Assembly (NCBI RefSeq): GCF_000762875.2
Contig: NZ_JRMP02000003.1
Location: 1-64,000, forward strand
DNA: 64,000 nucleotides
Direction: 5' to 3'
From: Helicobacter saguini
GTDB lineage: Bacteria; Campylobacterota; Campylobacteria; Campylobacterales; Helicobacteraceae
The notes beneath the pieces are model-generated. The model saw nothing but the letters and a program-made list of their open reading frames with translations, was not told the DNA's origin and did no database searches. Position numbers and translations under genes: made by a program. This document shows, in pieces, positions 26,534-35,906 of the stretch. Position 1 is the first letter of the stretch; each line of letters starts with the position of its first letter.

Positions 26534-28072
26534 TTAGGATAACTTTTGATGTATTATATTAGAATCTAGTTTGTTATTTAGAATCTTACACAAAAATTTA
26601 TGTGCTATTATATGCGATTTTATATTTAATGGATATTTTAGATAATGCAAATTTCCATTTTCTATCACTAAATAGGTGCTAAATGGGACATAAAAACTCC
26701 CAAAGGTTAGCTCTACTATCTTAGTAGGGTGGTTGGCGGGCGTTTGGCTTTTGTTTTTAGAATCTTTCTCTAAAATAGGGTGGTGGGCGGGCGATAGGTT
26801 TTTAGATTCTATGTTTTCTAAAGAAACTTCGTTTTCTAAAGAAACTTCGTTTTCTTGTGTGTTGGCAAAATTCGCAGGATAATTTTCCTTTAAATTTTCA
26901 GTGGGTGGGAATGGGTGGGACATTGAATCTAAAGGAAAATTATCCTGCGAATTTTGCGATTTAGATTCTATGTTTTCTTTAGAATCTAGATTCACTAAAT
27001 CATTAGAATCAACGCTAATATACATATCACCGATAGAAATAAATACGCTATTTTCCTTATCCACCCACTTTTGATTGCAAAAAGATTCTATATTGCTAAG
27101 AGAAAAGTCAAACTCAAACACGCAATCTTGCGATTTTAAAAAGCTCTCGCTATCACTTTGCTTATACAAAAATAAGTCATAAATATCCTTTTGTTGCTTG
27201 GTCCATCGCGCCTCATACTTGCTAATCACATTCGCCGCATTATTTTTTTTCACCTCAAAATGCGCAATGGGCGCGGATAGCATCTCATTTATAGAATCTC
27301 TCACATATTCTAAGTCATCGCTACGCAAGTTCAAATGCCCATTTAGCCGCAAGATTCTAAAACAAGCAAGCAAAAAATCACGGCTCATAACGCGTCTGTG
27401 TTTAGCATTATTCCACGGCACAGGAAAGTGCAAAAAAATCGCATTTGCCACGCTAGAATCTATTAGCTGCATAGCATTTCTAGCATCCGCCGCGCAAATG
27501 TAGAGATTTTTTAGCTGGTAAGATTCTATAGCGTTTAGCACTTGGCGAATGCTAGGGGCGTGGATTTCAAAGCCTAAGATTATCTTTTTTGGATTGCTTT
27601 TAGCAAGACTAAGTATATGCCGCCCAGAGCCAAAGCCTATTTCTATAAAGTGCGGTTTTAAGCCTGTTAATTGCGTTTCTTTTAGCAAAAATGGCGTATT
27701 ACTTCCCTTTGTGTGCTTTTTTGTCTCACTCAAATTATGGCTAATAACATCTACGTGGCTTGCCAAAAAACTTAGAATCTCTTTAATCTTATTCAAATTA
27801 CTAACCTGCGTTAGCTTATCAATTTTATACAAAAATCTATCGCTTTTCACAACACAGCGGATAAAAAGCACTTCATGCGTGGAATCTATTTTTGTAGTTA
27901 GGCTATTAGAATCTAGATTTTTCTTAGCAACTTTTTGCGATTTAGATTCTAATATAATAGGCAAAATCATAAGATTAGGATGGCGAAAATTACGCAAATA
28001 AGGCATAATAAAAAAATCATTATGCGAAATATTCACACATAAAAACATATTTTTACTAATAAAATGCGGCAT
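26534..28072 (-). CDS. trmB: tRNA (guanine-N7)-methyltransferase TrmB
   Basis: 512 aa. The SAM-binding core shows EIGFGSGRHILSLAK, then AIFLHFPVPWNNAKHRR and RSDDLEYV, the signature of bacterial m7G46 tRNA methyltransferases. The epsilonproteobacterial form has an extra N-terminal domain, as seen here, and extra C-terminal sequence. Between about residues 365 and 460 is a large low-complexity insert with IES/DS units, a tandem ENEVSL duplication and the G-quadruplex hairpin described separately. The last 22 codons include the right 62-bp repeat. Confidence 0.9.
   Translation of the reverse strand: MPHFISKNMFLCVNISHNDFFIMPYLRNFRHPNLMILPIILESKSQKVAKKNLDSNSLTTKIDSTHEVLFIRCVVKSDRFLYKIDKLTQVSNLNKIKEILSFLASHVDVISHNLSETKKHTKGSNTPFLLKETQLTGLKPHFIEIGFGSGRHILSLAKSNPKKIILGFEIHAPSIRQVLNAIESYQLKNLYICAADARNAMQLIDSSVANAIFLHFPVPWNNAKHRRVMSRDFLLACFRILRLNGHLNLRSDDLEYVRDSINEMLSAPIAHFEVKKNNAANVISKYEARWTKQQKDIYDLFLYKQSDSESFLKSQDCVFEFDFSLSNIESFCNQKWVDKENSVFISIGDMYISVDSNDLVNLDSKENIESKSQNSQDNFPLDSMSHPFPPTENLKENYPANFANTQENEVSLENEVSLENIESKNLSPAHHPILEKDSKNKSQTPANHPTKIVELTFGSFYVPFSTYLVIENGNLHYLKYPLNIKSHIIAHKFLCKILNNKLDSNIIHQKLS
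26539..26600. repeat. 62-bp perfect direct repeat, right copy (in the trmB 3' end)
   Basis: Identical to 24510-24571. It encodes the end of TrmB and is presumably the original sequence, with the left copy produced when the restriction-modification genes inserted. Confidence 0.95.
26725..26747. repeat. G-rich dispersed repeat, copy 1
   Basis: Reads TAGGGTGGTTGGCGGGCGTT and belongs to a family with the core GGGTGGTGGGCGGGCG. It lies inside trmB, where the coding strand gives the ANHPT phrase. Confidence 0.6.
26776..26798. repeat. G-rich dispersed repeat, copy 2
   Basis: Reads GGGTGGTGGGCGGGCGATAG, near-identical to 45681-45703 and similar to 32286-32306; reverse-complement relatives encode SPIHRPT in the TonB receptors. 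Potential two-tier G-quadruplex. Confidence 0.65.
26865..26957. other. 28-bp perfect inverted repeat with a G-quadruplex motif in its loop
   Basis: Arms 26865-26892 and 26930-26957 are perfect reverse complements over 28 bp. The 37-base loop contains GGGTGGGAATGGGTGGG at 26903-26919, a textbook four-run G-quadruplex motif on the plus strand (template strand of trmB). The structure sits inside the low-complexity insert of trmB. Confidence 0.85.
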
Positions 28073-28189
28073 AAACTTAAACTTTACTTACAAATTCAAA
28101 GCAATAATTTTACTATCTTTCTTTGTAATTAATTAAACGCATTTAAACTAAAAATTAATGTTTAAAATCTTATTTTTTAACAATAAATA

Positions 28190-28221
28190 TTTTTTTTTTT
28201 TTGTCCTTGTGGTATTATAAT
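28190..28221 (+). promoter_or_regulatory. mcrBC promoter with a T13 tract
   Basis: Thirteen consecutive T at 28190-28202, then TATAAT at 28216-28221, 37 bases before the mcrB ATG. The tract occupies the region just downstream of the usual -35 position, where length changes alter transcription of other Helicobacter genes. The remaining bases of the 28073-28257 gap show only A/T-rich sequence and one inverted motif pair near 28231. Confidence 0.5.
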
Positions 28222-28257
28222 GTAGGTTTTAGAATCTAGATTCAAAGGGTTAATAAA

Positions 28258-30960
28258 ATGAGTGAGATAAAATGTAATTTTTCTAGTGGGGAATATGTTT
28301 TTAATATAGAATCTAATGAGAAAAAAGCTAAGGAAAATAAGCTTTTATTTCGCCTTTATGCGTATTTGAATGATAAAGATAAACTTGTATATAGAAAAAA
28401 TAATGGATATGCGACATATATAAATGGCGTGATAAAAAAGGCGAGCGAACAGGGCATTTTTTCACAAAATTTTGATTTTTTTAATTTAGGGAAAAATGAT
28501 ATTAACTTTTTAGAAAAGCTAAAAGATGAGCTAAATAATAAAGGTTCTAAGTTATATAAAATTGAAGAGAGTTTTGATAGACATCCATTTCGTGCGTTAT
28601 TGAATAATCATTATATTGATTTTGTGAATGATTTTAAGTTGCCTGCTATTTTTTGGCTGAATGTAAGTAAAGATGGGCAATATTGGCAACAATTTCCATT
28701 TGATAGTTGGAAGCTAGGAGAGAATAATGGCAAAATATGCTATGAGAAAGATAGCGGGAGACGCAATTTTGAAGTTGGTGACTTAGCTATATTTTATCAA
28801 ATTGGCATTAAAATTATACAGCATATAGGTCGTGTATATAAAATTGATAATGAACTTGCATATTTTGAGATTTTGTGCTGCAATAAAGATTCTATAACAT
28901 TGCAAGATATTAGAAAACTTAGCCCCCTTACAAACTATCCACCACAAGGCGATGTCGCTAGAATGAGAGATGATAAAGAATTAGCTGGTGTTGAGCTAAT
29001 CGTGCAATGTTTTGATAAATCACAAGGAGAGAATATGAGTAATGTAGATTTTAAGGGTTTAGATTCTAAAGATTCTAAGAATGAGTTAAATCAAATACTT
29101 TATGGACCGCCGGGGACTGGGAAAACTTATAATACTATAAATGTGGCGTTAAGGATTTTGGGCTTTGGTAAAATAGATTCTAAGGATTCTAATAATTCAA
29201 ATGAAAACATAGAATCTAGTTCTAAAGATTCTAAGAATATAGAATCTAGTTCTAATGTTTCTAATAAAAATATAGAATCTAATTCGCAAGATTCTAATAA
29301 AAGAGAGAAAGATTCTAAAGACAATTTGGATTATGACAAAATAAAGCAAAAAGTTGGCGAGTTAAATTTACATGTTGAAAATCAAAAAAATAGGGCTTAT
29401 GCTAAGGCTTTATTTGATTATTATAAATCGCAAGGGCAAATTGAGTTTGTGACCTTTCATCAAAGCTTTTCGTATGAAGAGTTTGTGGAGGGGATAAAGC
29501 CTAAATTGCTTGGTTTGGATAATGAAGATTCTATAGAATCTAGTGATGATATAGAAAATATAGAATCTAGTGAAAATACTGAATCTAAAAATATAGAATC
29601 TAAGCAAGATTCTAACACCATAACATACGAATTAAAAAATGGAATCTTTAAGCAGATTTGCGGACGAGCTTTAGAAAATTTACAAATAAACAAGTATAAA
29701 GAAATAGCTAAAAAAGAGCGTAAAGAAAATGTAAATATCGACAATAAAAAATCATTATGGCGACTTTATACGATACCTGAAAGGCAAGACGATTATTTTA
29801 TGGAATGTATAGATAATAATTATGTGTGGGCTTATAAAGATTATGGAGCACAAGCATTAGAAAAACAAAGTAAAATCGGTGATTATATCGTTATCCCTAC
29901 GGCAAATTATGGTAGAAGTAGGACGATTAGAGCTTTTGGAATCTTGGGCGATTTTATAGAGACAAAAGGCATTCAAAGTTATCGCAAGGTAAAATGGCTT
30001 TGGGTTGATAAAAGTGGCGGTGGATTGATGTTAAGCGATGTTAATTTTGGTCGCCCTACATTTCAACGAGTATATAAAAATAAAGATAAGATTCTAAGTG
30101 CGATTAGCAATATATTAAATCCAAATGACAATACAGATACAAACACAGATTCTATAGAATCTAAGCCGACTTTAAAGCCCTATATTTTAATAATCGATGA
30201 GATAAATCGGGGGAATATTAGCAAGATTTTGGGTGAGCTAATTACGCTTATAGAAGAAAGTAAAAGGATAGGAAATGAAGAAGAGCTAAGGGTTAGCCTA
30301 CCTTATAGTGGGCGCGAATTTGATAATGGCAAGGGCTTTGGTGTGCCGCGCAACCTTTATATTATCGGCACGATGAATACCGCCGATAGGAGTATCGCAC
30401 TCATTGATACGGCGTTAAGACGGCGATTTAGCTTTGTGGAAATGATGCCGGATTCTACGCTTTTAAAAAATATTTGGCTTGTGAAACACGATGATAAAAA
30501 TCAAGCTGATGAAAATTATATAGATATAAATGATAACGAAGAAGCGGAAATCTTAAGCAAGATTTTGGAATCTATAAATAATAGAATTGAATTTTTGCTT
30601 GATAGGGAGCATACTATCGGGCATTCCTTTTTTTATGAAAGGGCGATTTTTTATACAGACGATGAACTTGGTGAATGGTATGAACTAAGTTTAGATTCAC
30701 TAAAATTTATCTTTAAAAATAAAATCATTCCGCTTTTGCAGGAATATTTTTATGAAGATTATGCGAAAATCGATGCGGTTTTGAATGGGAATAAAATGAT
30801 AGAATCTAAATCGATGAGTGATTTAAAAGTGAATTTGAGCGATGATTTTGTGGATAGTGAAAAAAGGGTTTATAGGATTACTGAATCTAGCAAGTGGAAT
30901 ATTGAGACTTTTACAGATATTTATACTAAAGATTCTAAAAAAGAAGATTCTAAAAACTAA
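28258..30960 (+). CDS. mcrB: McrB-like AAA+ GTPase of a type IV (modified-DNA) restriction system
   Basis: 900 aa. Walker A YGPPGTGKTYN at about residue 282; McrB-type Walker B LIIDEINRGN near 645; the GTPase-specific IIGTMNTADRS and the arginine-finger region DTALRRRF follow. Residues about 125-225 (PAIFWLNVSKDGQYW to HIGRV) resemble an EVE-type modified-base reader, and a second EVE-like block (about 498-618: SLWRLYTIPER to GRPTFQRVY) is inserted within the ATPase domain. DSK/IES-repeat linkers flank both (about 305-345, 425-460). McrB motors deliver the McrC nuclease to methylated DNA. AAAGGG precedes the ATG. Confidence 0.88.
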   Translation: MSEIKCNFSSGEYVFNIESNEKKAKENKLLFRLYAYLNDKDKLVYRKNNGYATYINGVIKKASEQGIFSQNFDFFNLGKNDINFLEKLKDELNNKGSKLYKIEESFDRHPFRALLNNHYIDFVNDFKLPAIFWLNVSKDGQYWQQFPFDSWKLGENNGKICYEKDSGRRNFEVGDLAIFYQIGIKIIQHIGRVYKIDNELAYFEILCCNKDSITLQDIRKLSPLTNYPPQGDVARMRDDKELAGVELIVQCFDKSQGENMSNVDFKGLDSKDSKNELNQILYGPPGTGKTYNTINVALRILGFGKIDSKDSNNSNENIESSSKDSKNIESSSNVSNKNIESNSQDSNKREKDSKDNLDYDKIKQKVGELNLHVENQKNRAYAKALFDYYKSQGQIEFVTFHQSFSYEEFVEGIKPKLLGLDNEDSIESSDDIENIESSENTESKNIESKQDSNTITYELKNGIFKQICGRALENLQINKYKEIAKKERKENVNIDNKKSLWRLYTIPERQDDYFMECIDNNYVWAYKDYGAQALEKQSKIGDYIVIPTANYGRSRTIRAFGILGDFIETKGIQSYRKVKWLWVDKSGGGLMLSDVNFGRPTFQRVYKNKDKILSAISNILNPNDNTDTNTDSIESKPTLKPYILIIDEINRGNISKILGELITLIEESKRIGNEEELRVSLPYSGREFDNGKGFGVPRNLYIIGTMNTADRSIALIDTALRRRFSFVEMMPDSTLLKNIWLVKHDDKNQADENYIDINDNEEAEILSKILESINNRIEFLLDREHTIGHSFFYERAIFYTDDELGEWYELSLDSLKFIFKNKIIPLLQEYFYEDYAKIDAVLNGNKMIESKSMSDLKVNLSDDFVDSEKRVYRITESSKWNIETFTDIYTKDSKKEDSKN

Positions 30961-30977
30961 GATTCTAAAGAGCAAAA

Positions 30978-32477
30978 ATGAAAACCTTAAGCATACTTGA
31001 ACATCAAAAATTTGGCATAAGTAATATAAAATCTGCTTTAAAAATAGATTCTAAGGATTCAGATTCTAAAATACAAACTAAGGCGACAAAATATTTTAGC
31101 GAACTTTGCGACTTTGCAATGGGAAAAGACAATCACAACTTTTTAAGATTCTATGGAAAACACGCTTTAAGAGCCCAAAAATATGTCGGCTTAATCCAAA
31201 CAAAAAGCGGCTTTTGTGTAGAAATCTTGCCTAAGATTTTTAAGAATGATTTAAAAGATTCTAATGCAGAATCTAAGGAAAAAATCAAAATAGATTCTAA
31301 AAAATACCGCGAAAAAATACAAAAAAATGCGGAAAAATTTACAAACTATATAACAACAGATTCGGAAAAACCGCCAACTTACGAATCAATATTCAAAGAT
31401 TCACAAGAAAAACTTAGCACAGAACAACAAAGTAGAATCCTACTTTTCAACATCCTAAAAACGCTTAAAAAAACGCCATTTAAAGATAGCAATTTTGCAA
31501 ATTTGCACACTCAAAATATGAATATTTTAGAGATTTTTGTAAATATGTTTTTGGATAGCCTAGATTCACTAATTAAAAGGGGCGTGAAACACGATTATAT
31601 CAATATAGAATCTAATAAAAAGTTCTTAAAAGGCAAACTTTTGTTCGCTCAAAATCTAAGGGAAAATCTCATTCACAAAGAAAGATTCTATACGCAAAGT
31701 GATGAATTTTCTAATGATATAGCTATCAATAGGCTCATTATCTCCACACTAAAAGTTCTAAATAATCTAACTTTAAGCGGGAAAACTTCTACTCGATTAA
31801 ACAAAATGCGATTTATACTCCAAGATATAAATGAGAGTAAGAATCTAAGTAAAGATTTTGCCATTGCGCATTCGCAAATGCGAAATTTAAAACTACACGC
31901 AAAAGAGTATGAAAGCCTTTATGCGTGGTGTAAAATCTTTTTAAAACGCGAGTCTTTTAGCACTTATAGCGGTGATTCTATTGCGTTTGCCCTATTATTT
32001 GATATGAATAAATTGTTTGAATATTTTGTGACTTTTTATGTGAAAAAACATGCTCCTAACGCAAAAGCACAGACTACGCAAAAGAAAATGCTAATAGATT
32101 CTAACAATAATGAGACTTTTACGCTAAAGCCTGACATTGTGATAGAATCTAACTCACAGATTCTAATACTTGATACGAAATGGAAAAATATAAAATCTAA
32201 TGAGATTTCAAAAGCCATTTCGTCAGCCGACCTTTATCAAATATGGGCGTATGCGAGTAAATACGCGATTTCGCATATTGTTAAAGGGCGGCGGGTGGGC
32301 GATAGGAAAACAGATTCTAAAGATTCTAAAAAAGAAGTAAAAACATTTCTAATCTATCCGCAAACAGAAAATAATAAAGAATCTACATTGCAAAACCAAA
32401 CGCATTATTTCAAAGCAAGTTTAAAAGATTCTAAAAACACTATTTCTTTACAACTCGCCTTTTTTCCACTATTTTAA
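30978..32477 (+). CDS. mcrC: McrC-like nuclease subunit
   Basis: 499 aa. The N-terminal part binds the McrB ring; the C-terminal PD-(D/E)xK core is visible as LKPDIVIES followed by ILILDTKWKN (about residues 381-402), with YQIWAYASKY beyond it, all typical of McrC. It starts 17 bases after mcrB, so the two are one operon. The usual acceptor DNA is 5-methylcytosine or related bases, but the reader domains differ from E. coli and the target is unknown. One copy of the G-rich repeat encodes GRRVGDR near residue 440. Confidence 0.88.
   Translation: MKTLSILEHQKFGISNIKSALKIDSKDSDSKIQTKATKYFSELCDFAMGKDNHNFLRFYGKHALRAQKYVGLIQTKSGFCVEILPKIFKNDLKDSNAESKEKIKIDSKKYREKIQKNAEKFTNYITTDSEKPPTYESIFKDSQEKLSTEQQSRILLFNILKTLKKTPFKDSNFANLHTQNMNILEIFVNMFLDSLDSLIKRGVKHDYINIESNKKFLKGKLLFAQNLRENLIHKERFYTQSDEFSNDIAINRLIISTLKVLNNLTLSGKTSTRLNKMRFILQDINESKNLSKDFAIAHSQMRNLKLHAKEYESLYAWCKIFLKRESFSTYSGDSIAFALLFDMNKLFEYFVTFYVKKHAPNAKAQTTQKKMLIDSNNNETFTLKPDIVIESNSQILILDTKWKNIKSNEISKAISSADLYQIWAYASKYAISHIVKGRRVGDRKTDSKDSKKEVKTFLIYPQTENNKESTLQNQTHYFKASLKDSKNTISLQLAFFPLF
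32286..32306. repeat. G-rich dispersed repeat, copy 3 (inside mcrC)
   Basis: GGGCGGCGGGTGGGCGATAG, member of the same family as 26776-26798 and 45681-45703. Confidence 0.6.
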
Positions 32478-32583
32478 TATCAAAAAAAAGGGGTTGAAAA
32501 TAACGCTCCTATTTTGTGAGCGACTAAAATCTAGATTCCATATATTAAGAAAAGATGATTAAGAAGGCCACAAAATTTGGAAA

Positions 32584-34278
32584 CTAAAATATTTCCACAT
32601 TCCATATAGTTAAAAAGTCTTTTATTAATTCATTTGTGCGTTTAGTTATAGAATCTTCGCTCCATTGTTCTATGCCAAATAGCTCTTTTGTGATTAATAA
32701 CTCTGCGTTTTTCTTAAGATAGTGTCTAGTTTTTTTCGTGCCATTTAGCTTAGTTTGCCAGTTACTATTTCTTAACGCGGCATTTAAAGCACCTTTAACC
32801 AAAGTCATATTTCCTATTTGATAGATTAAATCACTTGCTTTTTCTTTATCTTTAATAACATCACTCCAGCTAGATTCCCACTTTTGTGGTAAAAGATGCT
32901 CTAAAGTGTATTCATAATGTAGCGTTGCCCTATCTCTAAAATCTTTATCTTTATACTCTCTATACAATTCAATCCAAAATAAAATAAATTTTGCATCTTT
33001 ATTTTCTATATTCTTTAACCACTGCTTTATAGAATCTATTTTAAGACAATTTTCATATTTTTCTTTAATCTCTTGTTTCATAAACTCTACAATATCTTTA
33101 GAATCTTCTTTAATAATTTTGGCAAAAAATTTATTGTAATCTTTTGTTGCATCATTGCATAAAATAAGCATTTCTAATAAATACAAGCATTCTTTATAAA
33201 TCTTAGAATCTAATTTGTGTTTTAAGCAAATCACTAAAGGCAAAACAGCATTGATATTAAACACATCTATTAAATGGAAGAATCTCTCCTCATAGTTCTC
33301 AAAACTTAAATCAGTTTCTTTTGTAATTTGTGGGAAATTGCGATATATTTGTGCATATTGTGCTATTTGCTCTAGCATTTTATGTAAAGATTGTATATTT
33401 GTTTTTTGTATATCTTGCTTATAAAGCACACTAAGTTTGGATAAATTATCTTTATCTGCATCAAAAATGCCCTTTATAATAGCAACTGCGTGTAGTAATA
33501 TTTCGCTTCTAGTGCGTTTAATTCTGCCTGTCTCAATTTCTTTATTCCAAAAATTTCGCTCTTTTTCATCTTTTTCAAAAATATTTTCCCAATATGTTTT
33601 GTAATATTCTAATGCTTTTTCTTCATTAGATTCTTTGATTGCTTTATCAAAAATAGCATTTTTTATAATATCTGTCGCACTTAATCGCTCGCCTGTGGAG
33701 TTTATAGAATCAAATATTTTTTGCTCATCTTCATTATCTTTTAAACACACAATAACCCAAAGTTTACTTTCAATAATAAATTTCATAAATTCAAAAATTT
33801 CATTAGAATCTATTTTTAGCTCTTCAATTTGCTTATTAAAATAATTAAAACAACCATAGATTCCATTTTCCTCTTTTTGGTTAATAGGAACATTTTGCAA
33901 AACTTTACAATACTGCTCTTTATCAAGCCTTGAATGATTAATTTTTGGCTTATCATTTGTAAAACTTTCAAATAAATAATCATTAAAATGTTTTTTCTTA
34001 TCATCATCCACCTTGTTAAATAACACTTTTAAAAGAATAGAAAATGTAGTAAGTCTTTGTTGTCCATCAATCACTAAAGATTCATTATTTACGCCTTGCT
34101 GTCGTTTTAAAATAATTGAGCCTAAAAAATGCTCTCTTTTTTCTTGAAAGCTACTATATAAATCATCTAAAAATTGCTCCCAATGCTCTTGTTTCCATAC
34201 ATAAGCTCTTTGAAAAAATGGTATTATTAATCTTTTTTCATCTCGCACAAAATTAAAGTTATTTTCCCTTGCTTCCAT
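32584..34278 (-). CDS. GmrSD-like DUF262/DUF1524 protein
   Basis: 564 aa. The N-terminal DUF262 (ParB/Srx-like) domain has PFFQRAYVWKQEHWEQF and VIDGQQRLTTF; the C-terminal DUF1524 HNH-like nuclease has YTLEHLLPQKW and IGNMTLVKGALNAALRN. Such fused proteins are type IV restriction enzymes that cut glucosylated or otherwise modified phage DNA (GmrSD, SspE-like), or other defence nucleases. It lies next to mcrBC, facing it. AGGAGC precedes the ATG. The exact target is unknown. Confidence 0.85.
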   Translation of the reverse strand: MEARENNFNFVRDEKRLIIPFFQRAYVWKQEHWEQFLDDLYSSFQEKREHFLGSIILKRQQGVNNESLVIDGQQRLTTFSILLKVLFNKVDDDKKKHFNDYLFESFTNDKPKINHSRLDKEQYCKVLQNVPINQKEENGIYGCFNYFNKQIEELKIDSNEIFEFMKFIIESKLWVIVCLKDNEDEQKIFDSINSTGERLSATDIIKNAIFDKAIKESNEEKALEYYKTYWENIFEKDEKERNFWNKEIETGRIKRTRSEILLHAVAIIKGIFDADKDNLSKLSVLYKQDIQKTNIQSLHKMLEQIAQYAQIYRNFPQITKETDLSFENYEERFFHLIDVFNINAVLPLVICLKHKLDSKIYKECLYLLEMLILCNDATKDYNKFFAKIIKEDSKDIVEFMKQEIKEKYENCLKIDSIKQWLKNIENKDAKFILFWIELYREYKDKDFRDRATLHYEYTLEHLLPQKWESSWSDVIKDKEKASDLIYQIGNMTLVKGALNAALRNSNWQTKLNGTKKTRHYLKKNAELLITKELFGIEQWSEDSITKRTNELIKDFLTIWNVEIF

Positions 34279-34543
34279 TATTGCTCCTTATCATTGAGAT
34301 AAATATTTCAATATAAAATAGCAAAAGAATCTGAAGGATTTTAAACCAAAATTATAGAATCTATATTAAACGACAAAAATAATTTTAATTTGCAAGGACA
34401 ACTTTATTCTCTATTTTTTGTATATTTTTATTGTTATTAAGATTCTAATGTTATGACGAAATATTTTTAAGTTTTAGCTAAAATTTACAAATATGATAGC
34501 CTAAGTTAATATACAAAATCTAAATTCAATATAAACATAGAAT

Positions 34544-35836
34544 CTATTCATTCCTAAGCACGGATAAAACATCGATTTGGCTTGCCTTTTTGGCGGGGTA
34601 GTAGGACGAGAGCGCCACGATAGCACACGCACCGATAATCGTGTAAATCAAATCGCTAAAAAGCAAATCCACAGGCAAACTCGAAGTGCCATAAACATCG
34701 GCAGGTATGGAAATAATATCAAATGTCTTTAGCGCCCAAATCACCACGAGCGCGCCCACCACGCCAAAGATAACGCCGCTGCCCCCGATTACTGCTCCTA
34801 GCCGAAAAAATATGCGTTTGACCTGCTTTTTGCTCGCCCCTAGCGAGATTAGGAGTGCGATTTCTTTGCGGCGGTTCATAACGACCATTAAAAGCGAGCT
34901 AATGATGTTTAGACTAGCCATCAAAATGATTAGCATAAGCACGAAAAATAGGGCTTTTTTTTCCAGTTCCATAGCCGAAAAAAAGTTGCCATTTTGCTCC
35001 CACCAGCCCTGCACGTCGGCAAATAGCCGCTCTTGTGTTTCCCTTTCGTATTCTAAAAGGGCTTCTTTTAGCTTAGAAATGTCGCCAAACGCGTCATCGC
35101 TATAAATGTGGATACCATCAAAACGCGAATTTTGCTGTGATTTTATCGCTTTTAGCGCGTCAAAAGTGGTGTAAATTATGGAATTATCGTAGTTTTTTAG
35201 TCCGCTTGTGTAGGTCGCAGCAACCTCAAATTTTTTCATACGCGGGGTCATTGCGATGCCTGTGGGGGCTAGTTCTGTGAAAATTAGCGTGACTTTTTCA
35301 TCACTCTCAAGGCTTAAAGTGTGGTATAGATTTTCGCCCATAACGGCGATGAAGGGGTTTTTAGAATCTTTGTGGTTAGATTCTATGTTTTTATTAGTTG
35401 TAAGATTCTGTGAAGTATTTAAATTATTAGAATCTACATTTATCATTTTCATAGAATCTAGCACAGAATTTACCGCCCTTTCACGTTCCAAATCCACGCC
35501 ATAAGCCACCACAGGATAAATCTCGGCATTCATTCTCACAATCGCCTGTGATTGAATGTAAGGACTAAATTTCAAATTTGGGAACTTTTTCTCTAAAAAA
35601 TTCAAAATATTAGAATCTAGCCCACGAAACGAAGTAGAAAAAATAGTCAGCGGATAATTCATAATAAAAAGCTTGCTCTCAAACTCCTTAATCATCCCAT
35701 TCATAATGCTCATCGTCACAAGCAGCACCAACACGCCTACGCCAACGCCAAGGAACGCTAAAATCGCCGTAATGGAAATAAAAGGCTGCGTCTTATCAAA
35801 CTTCAAATAATGCTTTAAAATAAAGGAAATCAGCAT
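34544..35836 (-). CDS. Lipoprotein-releasing ABC permease (LolC/LolE family)
   Basis: 430 aa: an N-terminal transmembrane helix followed by a large periplasmic domain and three C-terminal helices (MacB/FtsX fold), with the conserved N-terminal SITAILAFLGVGVGV and the ending ASQIDVLSVLRNE. It takes lipoproteins from the inner membrane for delivery to the outer membrane. Helicobacter has one such protein in place of separate LolC and LolE. An internal DS/IES insert lies near residues 135-160. The 34279-34543 gap upstream of the GmrSD gene holds only A/T-rich sequence. Confidence 0.88.
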   Translation of the reverse strand: MLISFILKHYLKFDKTQPFISITAILAFLGVGVGVLVLLVTMSIMNGMIKEFESKLFIMNYPLTIFSTSFRGLDSNILNFLEKKFPNLKFSPYIQSQAIVRMNAEIYPVVAYGVDLERERAVNSVLDSMKMINVDSNNLNTSQNLTTNKNIESNHKDSKNPFIAVMGENLYHTLSLESDEKVTLIFTELAPTGIAMTPRMKKFEVAATYTSGLKNYDNSIIYTTFDALKAIKSQQNSRFDGIHIYSDDAFGDISKLKEALLEYERETQERLFADVQGWWEQNGNFFSAMELEKKALFFVLMLIILMASLNIISSLLMVVMNRRKEIALLISLGASKKQVKRIFFRLGAVIGGSGVIFGVVGALVVIWALKTFDIISIPADVYGTSSLPVDLLFSDLIYTIIGACAIVALSSYYPAKKASQIDVLSVLRNE

Positions 35837-35906
35837 AAAATTACCTTAAAAACCACAAAATAAAGTTAAGATTCTATCAATAAAAGTTATGTTTTGCAAT
35901 AATTAT

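Noticed and set aside
34544-35836. A second FtsX
   Set aside because: The larger periplasmic domain and the ending ASQIDVLSVLRNE are those of LolC/LolE.
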